Part shown: positions 17,148 through 26,956 of the stretch, one piece after another
How positions within the stretch are numbered: the stretch's first letter is position 1
Layout: each line of letters opens with the position of its first letter
DNA from: Cyanobacteria bacterium CG_2015-22_32_23
Lineage (GTDB): Bacteria > Cyanobacteriota > Cyanobacteriia > Cyanobacteriales > Cyanobacteriaceae
DNA: 38,978 bases
Assembly: GCA_009993045.1 (NCBI GenBank)
Contig: JAACUG010000085.1
Span: forward strand, 1-38,978
Direction: 5' to 3'
Position numbers and translations under genes: made by a program
Notes under the pieces: model-generated
What the model was told of the DNA's origin: nothing
Databases searched by the model: none
What the model saw: only the letters and a program-made list of their open reading frames with translations

Positions 17148-17912
17148 TCAATTAATATCCCAGCCTAAACGAGTTGGTTGTTGATAAATTTTTTTCAGGG
17201 TATTTATATCTTGAGGAGAAATGGCAGGAATTTCTTTTGTATGAGAATAATACATTATATCAGTCTTTTGTAAACTATGTCCCCAAATACCTAATGCGTG
17301 GCCTAATTCGTGGGTAATATTAGTAATTAAATAGTCAAAAGTTTGATGAGGATTAACTTCAATTGTCATTCTATGACGTAATTGACTAGGTTTAGTTTGT
17401 GTTAAGTAAAATTTAACCGTTGTGGTTGCTGCTTTTGCCCTAGGAAGGTTATATAATCCTGTCTCTGGGTTAATTTCGGCTTTAAATTCTGGATACCGAC
17501 GATAAATCAAAATATTTGCATCTTCGGAAGTCTCTACGGATATTAAAGGTATATAACTATTCCATGTGGCGATCGCCATGTTAGCAGCTTTTTGCCATTG
17601 TTGAAAATCCTTTAAACCAGCAGGAGATAAATTAGTATCAGAAGATTGTAAATAAACTTTAACAGGAAAAGTTGACCAAATCAAATAACCTGCTAAATGA
17701 GGCTCAATTTCCTTAAAATAATCTTCTTTAATGTTAGAAGTCCAATTTTGCAAAGAAATAGGCAAAGGATGAACTTGTAAAGGTGGTAAATTATTATTTT
17801 CAGCCCGAACAAAATGACCAAAATTCACCACTATTAAAGTTACTAAAAATATCAACAAGATAGGGTTTAAAACAAGTTTTACTAACTTTTTAATCAGTTT
17901 CTCAACCTCCAA
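17148..17912 (-). CDS. Exported matrixin-like zinc metalloprotease
   Basis: Predicted secreted or membrane-tethered protease of 254 residues. A basic N-terminus and hydrophobic stretch (about 15-32) form a signal peptide or anchor. The metzincin zinc site HELGHALGIWGH at 201-212 gives ligands H201, H205 and H212 with catalytic Glu202, and Met220 in TDIMYYS supplies the Met-turn. The domain begins near FPVKVYLQ (82), typical of the matrixin fold, and includes WNSYIPLISVE. No propeptide Cys switch (PRCGxPD) is visible. It is 34 bp downstream of secG on the same strand. Substrate unknown. Confidence 0.85.
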   Translation of the reverse strand: MEVEKLIKKLVKLVLNPILLIFLVTLIVVNFGHFVRAENNNLPPLQVHPLPISLQNWTSNIKEDYFKEIEPHLAGYLIWSTFPVKVYLQSSDTNLSPAGLKDFQQWQKAANMAIATWNSYIPLISVETSEDANILIYRRYPEFKAEINPETGLYNLPRAKAATTTVKFYLTQTKPSQLRHRMTIEVNPHQTFDYLITNITHELGHALGIWGHSLQKTDIMYYSHTKEIPAISPQDINTLKKIYQQPTRLGWDIN

Positions 17913-17921
17913 ATTGAATAT

Positions 17922-17949
17922 CTAAAACCTAATTCCTAAAACCTAATTA
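17922..17949. repeat. Heptamer tandem repeat CTAAWWC x4 overlapping the secG stop
   Basis: CTAAAAC, CTAATTC, CTAAAAC and CTAATTA run in register and end on the secG stop codon (17947-17949, complement). The two unit types alternate. It is related to the ACCTAAT family at 18217-18237 on the other side of secG. Confidence 0.7.
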
Positions 17950-18180
17950 ATTATTTAACCAACCAGCACTTAAAACCACCGTTAAACTAATAAAAGTTAA
18001 ACTTAAAATCCATGTAACTCGATTAAGAGTTGCTTCTGCACTTTTGACACTAGAAAAAAGTTGAGCTTGTCCACCAATGCCCCCTAATCCATCACCTTTA
18101 GGAGAATGTAACAATACTAAAATTATTAATAATCCACAAGAAACAGCCCAAATAATTTGCACTAATTGATAAACAGTCAT
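17947..18180 (-). CDS. secG: Preprotein translocase subunit SecG
   Basis: Small auxiliary subunit of the SecYEG translocon in the thylakoid and plasma membranes. 77 residues with two hydrophobic helices (about 5-23 and 53-72). The conserved SecG centre between them is LHSPKGDGLGGIGGQAQLF, followed by ATLNRVTWIL. It is downstream of gpmI on the same strand, the gpmI-secG order seen in many cyanobacteria. Its stop codon lies within a heptamer repeat. Confidence 0.92.
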   Translation of the reverse strand: MTVYQLVQIIWAVSCGLLIILVLLHSPKGDGLGGIGGQAQLFSSVKSAEATLNRVTWILSLTFISLTVVLSAGWLNN

Positions 18181-18216
18181 AATTGATAAAATTTAATATT
18201 TTTCATAGTCTATTAT

Positions 18217-18237
18217 ACCTAATACCTAATACCTAGC
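18217..18237. repeat. Heptamer tandem repeat ACCTAAT x3
   Basis: ACCTAAT, ACCTAAT and ACCTAGC run in register in the gpmI-secG gap. The complement is ATTAGGT, the unit found after the L,D-transpeptidase gene at 28230-28257. Confidence 0.7.
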
Positions 18238-18296
18238 CTCATCACTGATATTTTTTCAGGGAAGCCGACTTAGATTTTATTTAAAATTAGGACTTC

Positions 18297-19895
18297 TTAA
18301 ACGGAAATACTCACAGGAGTACGATTTTTTTTGACTTCATATTCTGATTTTTCAATTAAAGATTCTCCTGTCATCTCTTTCGGTTTTGGTAACTGTAATA
18401 TCTCAAGAATTGTCGGGGCAACATCAGCTAATTTACCATTTTCTCGTAATTTCACATTACCACCATGACCTATTATTTTACGTCCTTCACCTTCAACTAA
18501 AATAAAAGGTACTTGATTTGTGGTGTGAGCAGTCCAAGGATTTCCTTTTTCATCTTTCATATATTCTGCGTTGCCATGATCTGCGGTGATAATAGTTGTA
18601 CCGCTTACTTGATTAATAGCTCTTAATAATTTACCCACACAAGTATCAACGGTTTCAATGGCTTGTTCTGCTTTATCTAATTTTCCTGTATGTCCCACCA
18701 TATCAGGATTAGCATAGTTAATAACCACAAAAGAATAAATACCTTTAGTAATAGCTTTAGATGCTATATTTGTTAATTCTACTGCCGACATTGCAGGTGC
18801 TTTATCATAGGTTAAAACCATAGGACTTTGCACTAATTCTCGATCTTCTCCTTCTAATGGTTGCTCTAAACCACCGTTAAAAAAGTAGGTGACATGAGGA
18901 TATTTTTCTGTTTCTGAAGTCCTAAATTGTTTTAATCCTGCATTAGCGATGACTTCACCGAGAATATTCGTTAACTGTTGAGGAGCAAAAACTACTTTAA
19001 CAGGTAAATTAGGATCGTATTGAGTAAAAGTAACAAAACTGAGGTTATTAATTTTTTCTCGTTCAAAACCATCAAAATCATCCATGGTAAAAGCATAACA
19101 AATTTGTCTAGCTCGATCAGGACGAAAATTATAAAAAATTACTCCATCTCCTTCTTTGATTGCACCTTCGGCAATGCGTGTCGGTTCGATAAATTCATCT
19201 GTTAGATTTTGTGCGTAAGAATCTTCCATGACTTCCACGGCATTTCTACCATCTCCCACACCATCTATTGTATATAAATCATAAGCTCTTTTGATGCGAT
19301 CCCAACGGTGATCACGATCCATAGCATAATAACGACCACAAACTGTAACAATTTTACCTAAACCAATTTTTTGGATATGTTCTTCTATAGTTTTAATATA
19401 CTTAATTCCTTCATGGGTTTTGGTATCTCGACCATCGGCGATAAAATGGACACAAACTTCCGCAACACCGTGTAATTTTGCCAAATCTAGTAAACCGATC
19501 AAATGATCTAAATGAGAATGTACACCACCATCGGAACATAACCCCATAAGATGTAATTTACCTTGAGATTGGATCACTTGATGACAGATTTCTTCTAAAA
19601 CTGGTTCGGTGAAAATTGAACCATCTTCCACTGCATCGGAAATTCTTACTAATTCTTGAGGTACAACTCGTCCCGCACCTAAATTCAAATGACCTACTTC
19701 AGAGTTACCCATTTGTCCGTTAGGTAATCCTACTGCTTTCCCTGATGCGTTAATGAGGGTATTAGGGTTAACTTCTAACAAACTGTCCATTACTGGAGTT
19801 TTAGCTAAGGCGATGGCATTATCTCGTTTATCTTCCCGATAACCCCAACCATCCAGAATGACTAGGACTACAGGGGAAATTGTTTCATGATTCAT
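18297..19895 (-). CDS. gpmI: 2,3-bisphosphoglycerate-independent phosphoglycerate mutase
   Basis: Mn-dependent enzyme that interconverts 3- and 2-phosphoglycerate in lower glycolysis, cytosolic, alkaline-phosphatase superfamily. The metal-binding LVILDGWGYR (Asp15) and the catalytic serine in QMGNSEVGHLNLGAGR (Ser65) are present, followed by HSHLDHL near 125, FIADGRDT near 152, NFRPDRARQ near 262 and the second metal site in VVINYANPDMVGHTG and ITADHGNAE. 532 residues is the full cyanobacterial length. secG lies 116 bp downstream on the same strand. Confidence 0.97.
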   Translation of the reverse strand: MNHETISPVVLVILDGWGYREDKRDNAIALAKTPVMDSLLEVNPNTLINASGKAVGLPNGQMGNSEVGHLNLGAGRVVPQELVRISDAVEDGSIFTEPVLEEICHQVIQSQGKLHLMGLCSDGGVHSHLDHLIGLLDLAKLHGVAEVCVHFIADGRDTKTHEGIKYIKTIEEHIQKIGLGKIVTVCGRYYAMDRDHRWDRIKRAYDLYTIDGVGDGRNAVEVMEDSYAQNLTDEFIEPTRIAEGAIKEGDGVIFYNFRPDRARQICYAFTMDDFDGFEREKINNLSFVTFTQYDPNLPVKVVFAPQQLTNILGEVIANAGLKQFRTSETEKYPHVTYFFNGGLEQPLEGEDRELVQSPMVLTYDKAPAMSAVELTNIASKAITKGIYSFVVINYANPDMVGHTGKLDKAEQAIETVDTCVGKLLRAINQVSGTTIITADHGNAEYMKDEKGNPWTAHTTNQVPFILVEGEGRKIIGHGGNVKLRENGKLADVAPTILEILQLPKPKEMTGESLIEKSEYEVKKNRTPVSISV

Positions 19896-20234
19896 AATCT
19901 TTTACCTAGTATAAAATTGTAAAAATAGTTACGACAATCCGATAATAACACTGATAACTGATGACGGTGAATTGTTTTTCAATCTTGTATAAATATTCAA
20001 CAGAAAGTAACAGTTAAATAGGCTTATTTGACTCTAGTTTTTATTATCACAAGAAGAAATTAAAAGAGTATCAAAAATTTGATATTAATCATATTAGGAG
20101 ATTTTGGACTTAAAACAAAATTTTGTCAAGAAAAGCACAAATTATAATTATCAGAAAAACCTAGGGTTAAATTCAGCAGTGTTGACATTAGACAATGATT
20201 TCATTCCTAGAACTAGATTTTTAATAAATATATT

Positions 20235-20397
20235 ACTCAGATCTTGCACCTCGTTTAAAAATCACTGGTGAGGGGGAGTAATGAGTAATGAGTAACGAGT
20301 AACGAGTAATGAGTATAAGAATTGATACTAACCATAAGAGAATTGATTTTTCCCCTTTTTACTATTAGGTATTAATGTATTGGTGCAAGATCTCAGT
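20235..20397. mobile_element. MITE-like element, copy 2 (inverted relative to copy 1)
   Basis: Ends ACTCAGATCTTGCACC (20235-20250) and GGTGCAAGATCTCAGT (20382-20397) are inverted repeats matching at 15 of 16 positions. On the complement, the interior reads GGTTAGTATCAATTCT followed by ACTCATT/ACTCGTT heptamers, the same order as copy 1 at 14081-14292. The copy is 163 bp and shorter chiefly because its heptamer array is shorter. No open frame. Confidence 0.65.
20277..20311. repeat. Heptamer tandem repeat AGTAATG x5
   Basis: AGTAATG twice, AGTAACG twice and AGTAATG once, in register. This is the complement of the ACTCATT family and lies inside MITE-like copy 2. Confidence 0.85.
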
Positions 20398-20568
20398 ATT
20401 AGATATTTTAAGTACTAAGGAGAATATAAAAAAAGTATTTTGAAGGGCAAAAGTGAGGTTTCAGTTACGAATTTTGTGAAACTAGAATCCCCCATTTATA
20501 CCCGTAGGTTTAGTGAGGGAGTGTCAAATCTATGAGTATTGACTAATTATCCATTGCACATTAATGGA

Positions 20569-21081
20569 TTAGATGGAAATTTCGCTCAATTCACGGGTAA
20601 GATGATCAAAAGGTGTATCGACAAAATCAACATTGTCCATTCCAGCTTCTAAAGCCATTTCTTTGATCATTTCTTTCATGATTTGAATACCGCGCACAGT
20701 GGGTGCAATGGGAACACAAAGAGAATTATAAGTTTCTCTTAAACCCTGTAAAACTCTTTCATCTAATACAGTATTATCACCAGCTACTAAAGCATAACTA
20801 GCATAACGAAGATAGTAATCCATATCTCTTAAACAGGCAGAGTAACGACGAGTGGTATAAGCGTTTCCTCCAGCGCGGATTAATTCGGGTATTTCTTCAA
20901 ATAATTGTCTTCCAGCATTTTTCACTAACTCAGGGGAATTAGCGTTAATGATAGAGGCAATCTGAAGTCTTTTTGTTCCTGAATTATAATAAGATTTTAT
21001 GGAATCCATGGCATCACGATCTAAATAACGACCTGACACGTCATAATTTTTAATTAAATTAGTTACAGCATCTAGTAACAT
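20569..21081 (-). CDS. apcF: Allophycocyanin beta-18 subunit
   Basis: Phycobiliprotein of the phycobilisome core that replaces one beta-allophycocyanin in the terminal-emitter trimers next to ApcE and helps pass energy to photosystem II. 170 residues in the globin-like phycobilin fold. Asn73 lies at the position that is methylated in beta subunits, and Cys83 in RRYSACLRDMDYYLRYASY is the phycocyanobilin attachment site. The N-terminal LLDAVTNLIKNYDVSGRYLD and the C-terminal FDHLTRELSE separate it from ApcB. GGGAG at 21088-21092 (complement) sets the start. As usual for apcF it stands apart from apcAB. Confidence 0.93.
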   Translation of the reverse strand: MLLDAVTNLIKNYDVSGRYLDRDAMDSIKSYYNSGTKRLQIASIINANSPELVKNAGRQLFEEIPELIRAGGNAYTTRRYSACLRDMDYYLRYASYALVAGDNTVLDERVLQGLRETYNSLCVPIAPTVRGIQIMKEMIKEMALEAGMDNVDFVDTPFDHLTRELSEISI

Positions 21082-21353
21082 TTTTTTCTCCCAAACAAGA
21101 TTTTTATGGATAATTTAAAGAGTTATTTTTGATTTTAATATGATCACGGAATCCTCGCCAATGGCAAAGGGATCAAGATTTAGAGTTATGGGTAGAGATC
21201 ATCACTAATTAGGGAAAACACTACTACTTAACTCTCTTAAAAAAACAGAAGGCTTCTCTATACAATAATGATTAGAAACAGCGAAACTATTATCTTATTT
21301 CTTAACGTCTTGTGATAGGAAAAGTATAAAATCTTTACATCTTTCTTAATATT

Positions 21354-22490
21354 ATGAATATTCGGCAATTTATTAATCTATTTTCCGCTCTTTGTATGGG
21401 AGTTATCATCGCTTTTAGTGGTAGTGGTATTAACTCTTTAACTGCTCAAGCTCAAATTCCTGTTAATATTACTACGGAAAGTTTTGTTGCCCTTGCGGTA
21501 GAAAAAACAGGGGATTCTGTGGTAAGAATTGATACAGAAAAGGTCATTACTCGCTCTATTGAGCCTATGTTTGAAGATCCTTTTTTTCGTCAATTTTTTG
21601 GGGATGGGTTTCGTAATTCCATGACTCAAGAAAGGAAAGTTACGGGTTTAGGTTCTGGTTTTATTGTTGACTCACGAGGTATTATTTTAACTAACGCTCA
21701 TGTGGTTAGTGATGCTGATAAAGTTACCGTTACCCTCAAAGATGGGCGTATTTTTGAAGGTGAAGTCAAAGGTACAGATGTCATTACTGATTTAGCCGTC
21801 ATTAAAGTTAATTCTCAAGGGCAAAATTTACCCGTTGCCACTTTGGGTGATTCTTCTCAAGTTAAAGTAGGTGATTGGGCGATCGCCGTAGGGAATCCCG
21901 TAGGTTTAGATAATACTGTAACCCTTGGTATTATTAGTACTCTTCATCGCTCTTCTTCCGAAGTTGGTATTTTCGATAAAAGAATCGACTTTTTACAAAC
22001 TGATGCGGCTATTAATCCGGGTAACTCTGGAGGGCCACTTTTGAACGCACAAGGGGAAGTTATTGGCATAAATACCGCTATTCGTGCTGATGCTATGGGT
22101 ATTGGTTTTGCTATTCCCATCAATAAAGTTAAACAATTACAAACAATTTTAGCTGAGGGGAAAGAAGTTCCTCATCCTTCTATCGGCATTCAAATGGTGA
22201 AAGTTACCCCAGAATTAGCTAGAGAAAATAACCGAGATGCTAATGCTACTTTTTTAATTCCTGAAGTGGAAGGGGTTTTAGTGGTAAGAGTTTTACCTGA
22301 AACACCCGCCGAAAAAGGTGGTATTCGTAGAGCTGATGTAATCCTTAAGGTTAATAATCAAATTATTAAAGATGCAAATCAATTACAACAATTAGTGGAA
22401 AATAGCGGTATTAACCAAAGTCTCAAGTTTTCTATCCTTCGAGGTGAACAAAAATTAGACTTAAATATTACTACCGCACAACTAAGATAA
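21354..22490 (+). CDS. HtrA/Deg-family serine protease (HhoA-like)
   Basis: Periplasmic or lumenal quality-control protease. An N-terminal signal segment spans about residues 8-33 (ends AQAQ). The trypsin-like domain carries His116 (LTNAHVV), Asp146 (VITDLAVI) and Ser225 (INPGNSGGP). One PDZ domain follows at about 270-375 (EGVLVVRVLPETPAEKGGIRRADVI). With 378 residues and a single PDZ it fits the HhoA/HhoB/HtrA trio of cyanobacteria, closest in size to HhoA, but which of the three cannot be decided by reading. It is divergent from apcF with a 272-bp gap. Confidence 0.92.
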   Translation: MNIRQFINLFSALCMGVIIAFSGSGINSLTAQAQIPVNITTESFVALAVEKTGDSVVRIDTEKVITRSIEPMFEDPFFRQFFGDGFRNSMTQERKVTGLGSGFIVDSRGIILTNAHVVSDADKVTVTLKDGRIFEGEVKGTDVITDLAVIKVNSQGQNLPVATLGDSSQVKVGDWAIAVGNPVGLDNTVTLGIISTLHRSSSEVGIFDKRIDFLQTDAAINPGNSGGPLLNAQGEVIGINTAIRADAMGIGFAIPINKVKQLQTILAEGKEVPHPSIGIQMVKVTPELARENNRDANATFLIPEVEGVLVVRVLPETPAEKGGIRRADVILKVNNQIIKDANQLQQLVENSGINQSLKFSILRGEQKLDLNITTAQLR

Positions 22491-22909
22491 ATATTCTTAT
22501 AAAGTTAAGTATTTATACTCTTTTTTCCCTTAAAATCAGATATTGTAGCAATTATTAACAATTCTGTTTTTTAAGGGATTTTTAACCCCTATTTTCATGA
22601 TTTTATCTGATAAGCGATCGCCATATATAAAGATAAAAAGCTATATAACATAAGGATTTTAGGAAATGTATCAAAATATGTTTACATTTTTTTGCTTTTA
22701 TACATAATTATATTAATTAAATAAACAAAAATTTAATAATAATAATAATCAACTTTAAGAGTCAAATAAACTGATAAAACTAACTAATACTATTTAATAC
22801 TTAATTTTACTTTGATTTACTATAAGAATTAAAATTAGTACCCCTTTTCATTTCCGAAAATTTAGTCAATAATGCGATCAGTGCAAATAAATTCAGGAAT
22901 TATAAAAAA
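22491..22909. other. 419-bp leader region upstream of chlL
   Basis: AT-rich spacer between the htrA-like gene and chlL. It contains one HIP1 octamer (22614-22621) and a TTAATAATAATAATAATC microsatellite-like run near 22732-22750. No open frame of note is visible; a 13-codon frame at 22665 has no support. A long untranslated leader for chlL is possible, since no promoter is obvious close to the gene. Confidence 0.45.
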
Positions 22910-23782
22910 ATGACTTTGACATTAGCAGTTTACGGAAAAGGCGGCATCGGCAAATCAACCACCAGTTGCAACATCTCCACAGCATTAGCAAAACGTGGTA
23001 AAAAAGTATTACAAATTGGCTGCGATCCCAAACATGATAGTACTTTCACCCTTACAGGCTTTTTAATTCCCACCATCATCGACACATTGCAAGAAAAAGA
23101 TTTTCACTATGAAGATATTTGGGCTGAAGACGTTATTTATAAAGGTTACGCAGGAGTTGACTGTGTAGAAGCTGGTGGCCCTCCTGCTGGGGCTGGTTGT
23201 GGTGGTTATGTCGTGGGTGAAACTGTAAAACTCTTGAAAGAGTTAAACGCCTTTGATGAATATGACGTGATTTTATTTGACGTTTTAGGTGACGTGGTAT
23301 GCGGTGGATTTGCTGCACCTCTGAATTATGCTGACTATTGTTTAATCATCACTGATAACGGTTTTGATGCCTTATTTGCTGCCAATCGTATTGCCGCATC
23401 CGTCAGAGAAAAAGCGCGCACTCATCCCCTGAAATTAGCAGGTTTAATCGGTAATCGCACCTCAAAACGTGACTTGATTGATAAGTATATTTCCCATGTG
23501 GCAATGCCTGTATTAGAAGTGTTACCTTTGATTGAAGACATCCGAGTATCGAGAGTTAAGGGTAAAACTTTGTTTGAAATGGCAGAAAAAGATCCTTCTT
23601 TAGATTACGTTTGTGATTATTACCTTAATATTGCAGATCAAATTTTAGCCTTACCCGAAGGAGTTGTGCCTAGTGAAGCGCTTGATCGTGAATTATTTGG
23701 CTTACTTTCAGATTACTACTTAAATCCTCCTGAAGATGCACCTAAACAAGAAAGAGACGAATTAGAGTTAATGATGGTGTAA
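22910..23782 (+). CDS. chlL: Light-independent protochlorophyllide reductase ATP-binding iron-sulfur protein
   Basis: Nitrogenase Fe-protein-like subunit that delivers electrons, with ATP hydrolysis, to ChlN/ChlB for reduction of protochlorophyllide in the dark. The P-loop GKGGIGKST is at 9-17, switch-region DPKHDST near 39-45, and the [4Fe-4S] ligands between the two monomers are Cys97 (GAGCGGY) and Cys131 (DVVCGGF). 290 residues is full length, ending ELELMMV. The gene heads a same-strand run chlL, three small paralogues, chlN. A heptamer array begins 8 nt after its stop. Confidence 0.98.
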   Translation: MTLTLAVYGKGGIGKSTTSCNISTALAKRGKKVLQIGCDPKHDSTFTLTGFLIPTIIDTLQEKDFHYEDIWAEDVIYKGYAGVDCVEAGGPPAGAGCGGYVVGETVKLLKELNAFDEYDVILFDVLGDVVCGGFAAPLNYADYCLIITDNGFDALFAANRIAASVREKARTHPLKLAGLIGNRTSKRDLIDKYISHVAMPVLEVLPLIEDIRVSRVKGKTLFEMAEKDPSLDYVCDYYLNIADQILALPEGVVPSEALDRELFGLLSDYYLNPPEDAPKQERDELELMMV

Positions 23783-23789
23783 ATTAATG

Positions 23790-23817
23790 AACAATTAACA
23801 ATGTACAATTAGCAATT
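23790..23817. repeat. Heptamer tandem repeat AACAATT x4 after chlL
   Basis: AACAATT, AACAATG, TACAATT and AGCAATT run in register from 8 nt after the chlL stop to just before the first small gene. Same family as the repeat after ilvH. Confidence 0.75.
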
Positions 23818-23835
23818 ATTTTATCTTTTTAGTGT

Positions 23836-24210
23836 ATGGGAATTGTGGAAGATTTTGAAGAATTTAAAGTTAATTTACGAGAAAAATGGCTTGATTATTG
23901 TGAAGTAAATGAAGAATATTTACACGTTTGGTATGGAGATTACGGAGTTTGTCCTGAAGCTAATTTTATTTTAGGAGTAATAACTGGAATAGAGCCAAAA
24001 GTAATAGAATGGGTTAATTTTTATTCTTCTCATGTCTCTCCTAAAAGTAAGATAAATGGAGCAGTAGCATTTCTTGAGTTAAATTTTGATTATAAAAAAG
24101 CCTTAGAAACTCGAAAAGAAAAAAAGGCAAAAAATCAAATTATTGAACCTCCTTCACCATTAGATGATTTTCGGAAGCAAATTAAAGAATCATCAAACAT
24201 TGAAAATTAA
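23836..24210 (+). CDS. Small protein of chlL-chlN interval, paralogue 1 (DUF5331-like)
   Basis: Soluble 124-residue protein with no signal or membrane helix. It shares with its two neighbours an N-terminal LREKWLDYCEVNEEY block, a central NFILGVITGIEP block, a block LELNFDYKKALETRKEKK, and a closing PPSPLDDFRKQI. The central block here lacks the PDxGxR segment seen in paralogues 2 and 3, so it looks trimmed by about a dozen residues. I recall such proteins beside chlL in cyanobacteria under DUF5331, but cannot confirm the number. A role with the dark-operative protochlorophyllide reductase is suggested only by position. Confidence 0.75.
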   Translation: MGIVEDFEEFKVNLREKWLDYCEVNEEYLHVWYGDYGVCPEANFILGVITGIEPKVIEWVNFYSSHVSPKSKINGAVAFLELNFDYKKALETRKEKKAKNQIIEPPSPLDDFRKQIKESSNIEN

Positions 24211-24224
24211 TCAATTTATAAAAA

Positions 24225-24608
24225 ATGAGGACTTTTACAGAAATAAAAAAAGATTTAAAAGAAAAATGGTTAGATTATTGGGAAATAAACCGTAAATGGA
24301 TACTTATTTTTTGTACTCAATATGATAGTGCTAAAAGATGGATACCCACACCTGATAAAGGCCATCGTCCAATAGCGACAATTATACTTGGAATAATTTG
24401 CGGTTTAGAGCCAGATTTTGCTACAAATTTTATGGAAACTCTCGTATCTTTAAATCAGAATGAAAATACTTTAATTCAATCTTTAGGATTAAATTCTGAT
24501 CCTGACATTGAGTTAGAAAAAAGACGAGAGGAAAGGGAAAAAGCTGAACAAGAAGCTAATTTACCTCCTCCTTCACTTTTAGATGATTTTCGTAAACCCA
24601 TTGAATAA
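24225..24608 (+). CDS. Small protein of chlL-chlN interval, paralogue 2 (DUF5331-like)
   Basis: 127-residue soluble protein starting 14 bp after paralogue 1. It has the clearest full set of family blocks: LKEKWLDYWEINRKW near 11, IPTPDKGHRP then ATIILGIICGLEP near 40-63, SLGLNSDPDIELEKRREERE near 85-105, and PPPSLLDDFRKPIE at the end. The tight spacing and shared strand point to cotranscription with chlL and chlN. Likely arose by tandem duplication. Function unknown. Confidence 0.78.
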   Translation: MRTFTEIKKDLKEKWLDYWEINRKWILIFCTQYDSAKRWIPTPDKGHRPIATIILGIICGLEPDFATNFMETLVSLNQNENTLIQSLGLNSDPDIELEKRREEREKAEQEANLPPPSLLDDFRKPIE

Positions 24609-24633
24609 TTAAGCAATAAAACTTGAATAAAAT

Positions 24634-25083
24634 ATGGATAATCATTTAGATTTTATTGAAAAAAACAAGGCAATTATTAAAAAATCTTGGCTTGAATATT
24701 ATCAAGAAAATTCGATTTTTTTGGATCAAATTACCGAAAATTGGTTTACTAGAGTTGCCACTCCTGATGGTGGATGTAGAGTTAAAGCTGAATGGATTTT
24801 AGGTTTTTTGGCAGGAAAACATCGCAATTTTACTAAACTTCTTTATACTTTATATGTTGCTGATAATAATATAGAAAAAATTGTAGAGATTTTAGGCTTA
24901 AATTTTGATCCCCGCAAGGAATTAGAAAAAAATCAAAATCAAGGTAATAATTCTGATAAACAGAAAGATAATAATAAATCTGATGGTGAACCTAGTTTTT
25001 CTTTTCCTGAAATTCAAGAAGGAATTAATAGTTTTCAAAATGAGATGAATAAATTATTTAAAGGTATTGACTTAAATGCTTAA
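24634..25083 (+). CDS. Small protein of chlL-chlN interval, paralogue 3 (DUF5331-like)
   Basis: 149 residues, starting 25 bp after paralogue 2. The family blocks are IKKSWLEYYQENS near 15, ATPDGGCRVKAEWILGFLAGK near 42-62 and EILGLNFDPRKELEKNQ near 83-99. The tail then differs: a low-complexity Asn/Asp/Lys/Gln stretch (about 100-118) and a new amphipathic end (EIQEGINSFQNEMNKLFKGID) replace the PPSPLDDFRK block. It is the most divergent copy and lies 250 bp before chlN. Confidence 0.75.
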   Translation: MDNHLDFIEKNKAIIKKSWLEYYQENSIFLDQITENWFTRVATPDGGCRVKAEWILGFLAGKHRNFTKLLYTLYVADNNIEKIVEILGLNFDPRKELEKNQNQGNNSDKQKDNNKSDGEPSFSFPEIQEGINSFQNEMNKLFKGIDLNA

Positions 25084-25167
25084 TTTTTTCTCTCAAAATG
25101 AAACCTTAAACCTAATTATTTTCCTTGAAAAATCACCTTTGCCTCTTTGCGAGACATTTCAAAAATA

Positions 25168-25287
25168 GTTGGGTTAGTCGCTCAAGTTATTTTATCCGCC
25201 CCCTTTCCAATACTGGAGACTTTCACCAAGTATTACTCCCCCAAAGTTGGGGGTAGGGGGCTTAACCAAACAGTATCGTAACCCAAC
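25168..25287. repeat. Palindromic MITE-like repeat before chlN
   Basis: GTTGGGTTA at 25168-25176 and TAACCCAAC at 25279-25287 are perfect 9-bp inverted ends. Between them is a strong nested hairpin, CCCCCA/TGGGGG (25238-25243 with 25248-25253), followed by TAGGGGGC. The right end continues as ACCCAACCTACGAA, the same 14-mer found at 9207-9220. Without a T-run it is not a canonical terminator, but the stem could slow or process a chlL-chlN transcript. Confidence 0.7.
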
Positions 25288-25297
25288 CTACGAATGA

Positions 25298-26743
<1,446 letters not shown>

Positions 26744-26756
26744 AATTCTGTAAATC

Positions 26757-26783
26757 CCCAAGTTTTGGGACTTTCTTTTTTTC
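26757..26783 (+). terminator. Probable intrinsic terminator after chlN
   Basis: A 5-bp stem CCCAA/TTGGG (26757-26761 with 26765-26769, loop GTT) is followed by ACTTTCTTTTTTTCCC. It begins 13 nt after the chlN stop. The stem is short, so efficiency is uncertain. Confidence 0.5.
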
Positions 26784-26956
26784 CCTTAAAATTGGAAGCA
26801 AGAGGCGATAATATCCCTAAATCACCAAAGTAAGGGGCTAATCTTCATGAAATAAGCATTTAATATTAAATTTTACAAAATTATGATGATTCTCATAAAA
26901 AAATTAGTATCATTTTAAGTAGTAAACACAATAAAAATTGATAGCGAAGGTAGCTT

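Larger units (their letters stand above)
19896..20568. other. 673-bp intergenic region between gpmI and apcF
   Basis: Holds the gpmI upstream region (19896 to about 20230), where no promoter stands out, and MITE-like copy 2 (20235-20397). The remainder (20398-20568) is the 3' region of apcF, with a 7-bp stem (ATCCATT/AATGGAT, 20549-20555 with 20563-20569) that overlaps the apcF stop but lacks a T-run. No gene is supported. Confidence 0.55.

Noticed and set aside
22665-22706. Tiny frame MYQNMFTFFCFYT upstream of chlL as a leader peptide
   Set aside because: Thirteen codons in AT-rich DNA with no adjacent attenuator structure; no evidence beyond an ATG.
25231-25260. GC-rich hairpin before chlN as an intrinsic terminator
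   Set aside because: The stem is strong but no T-run follows it; it fits better as part of a palindromic repeat.
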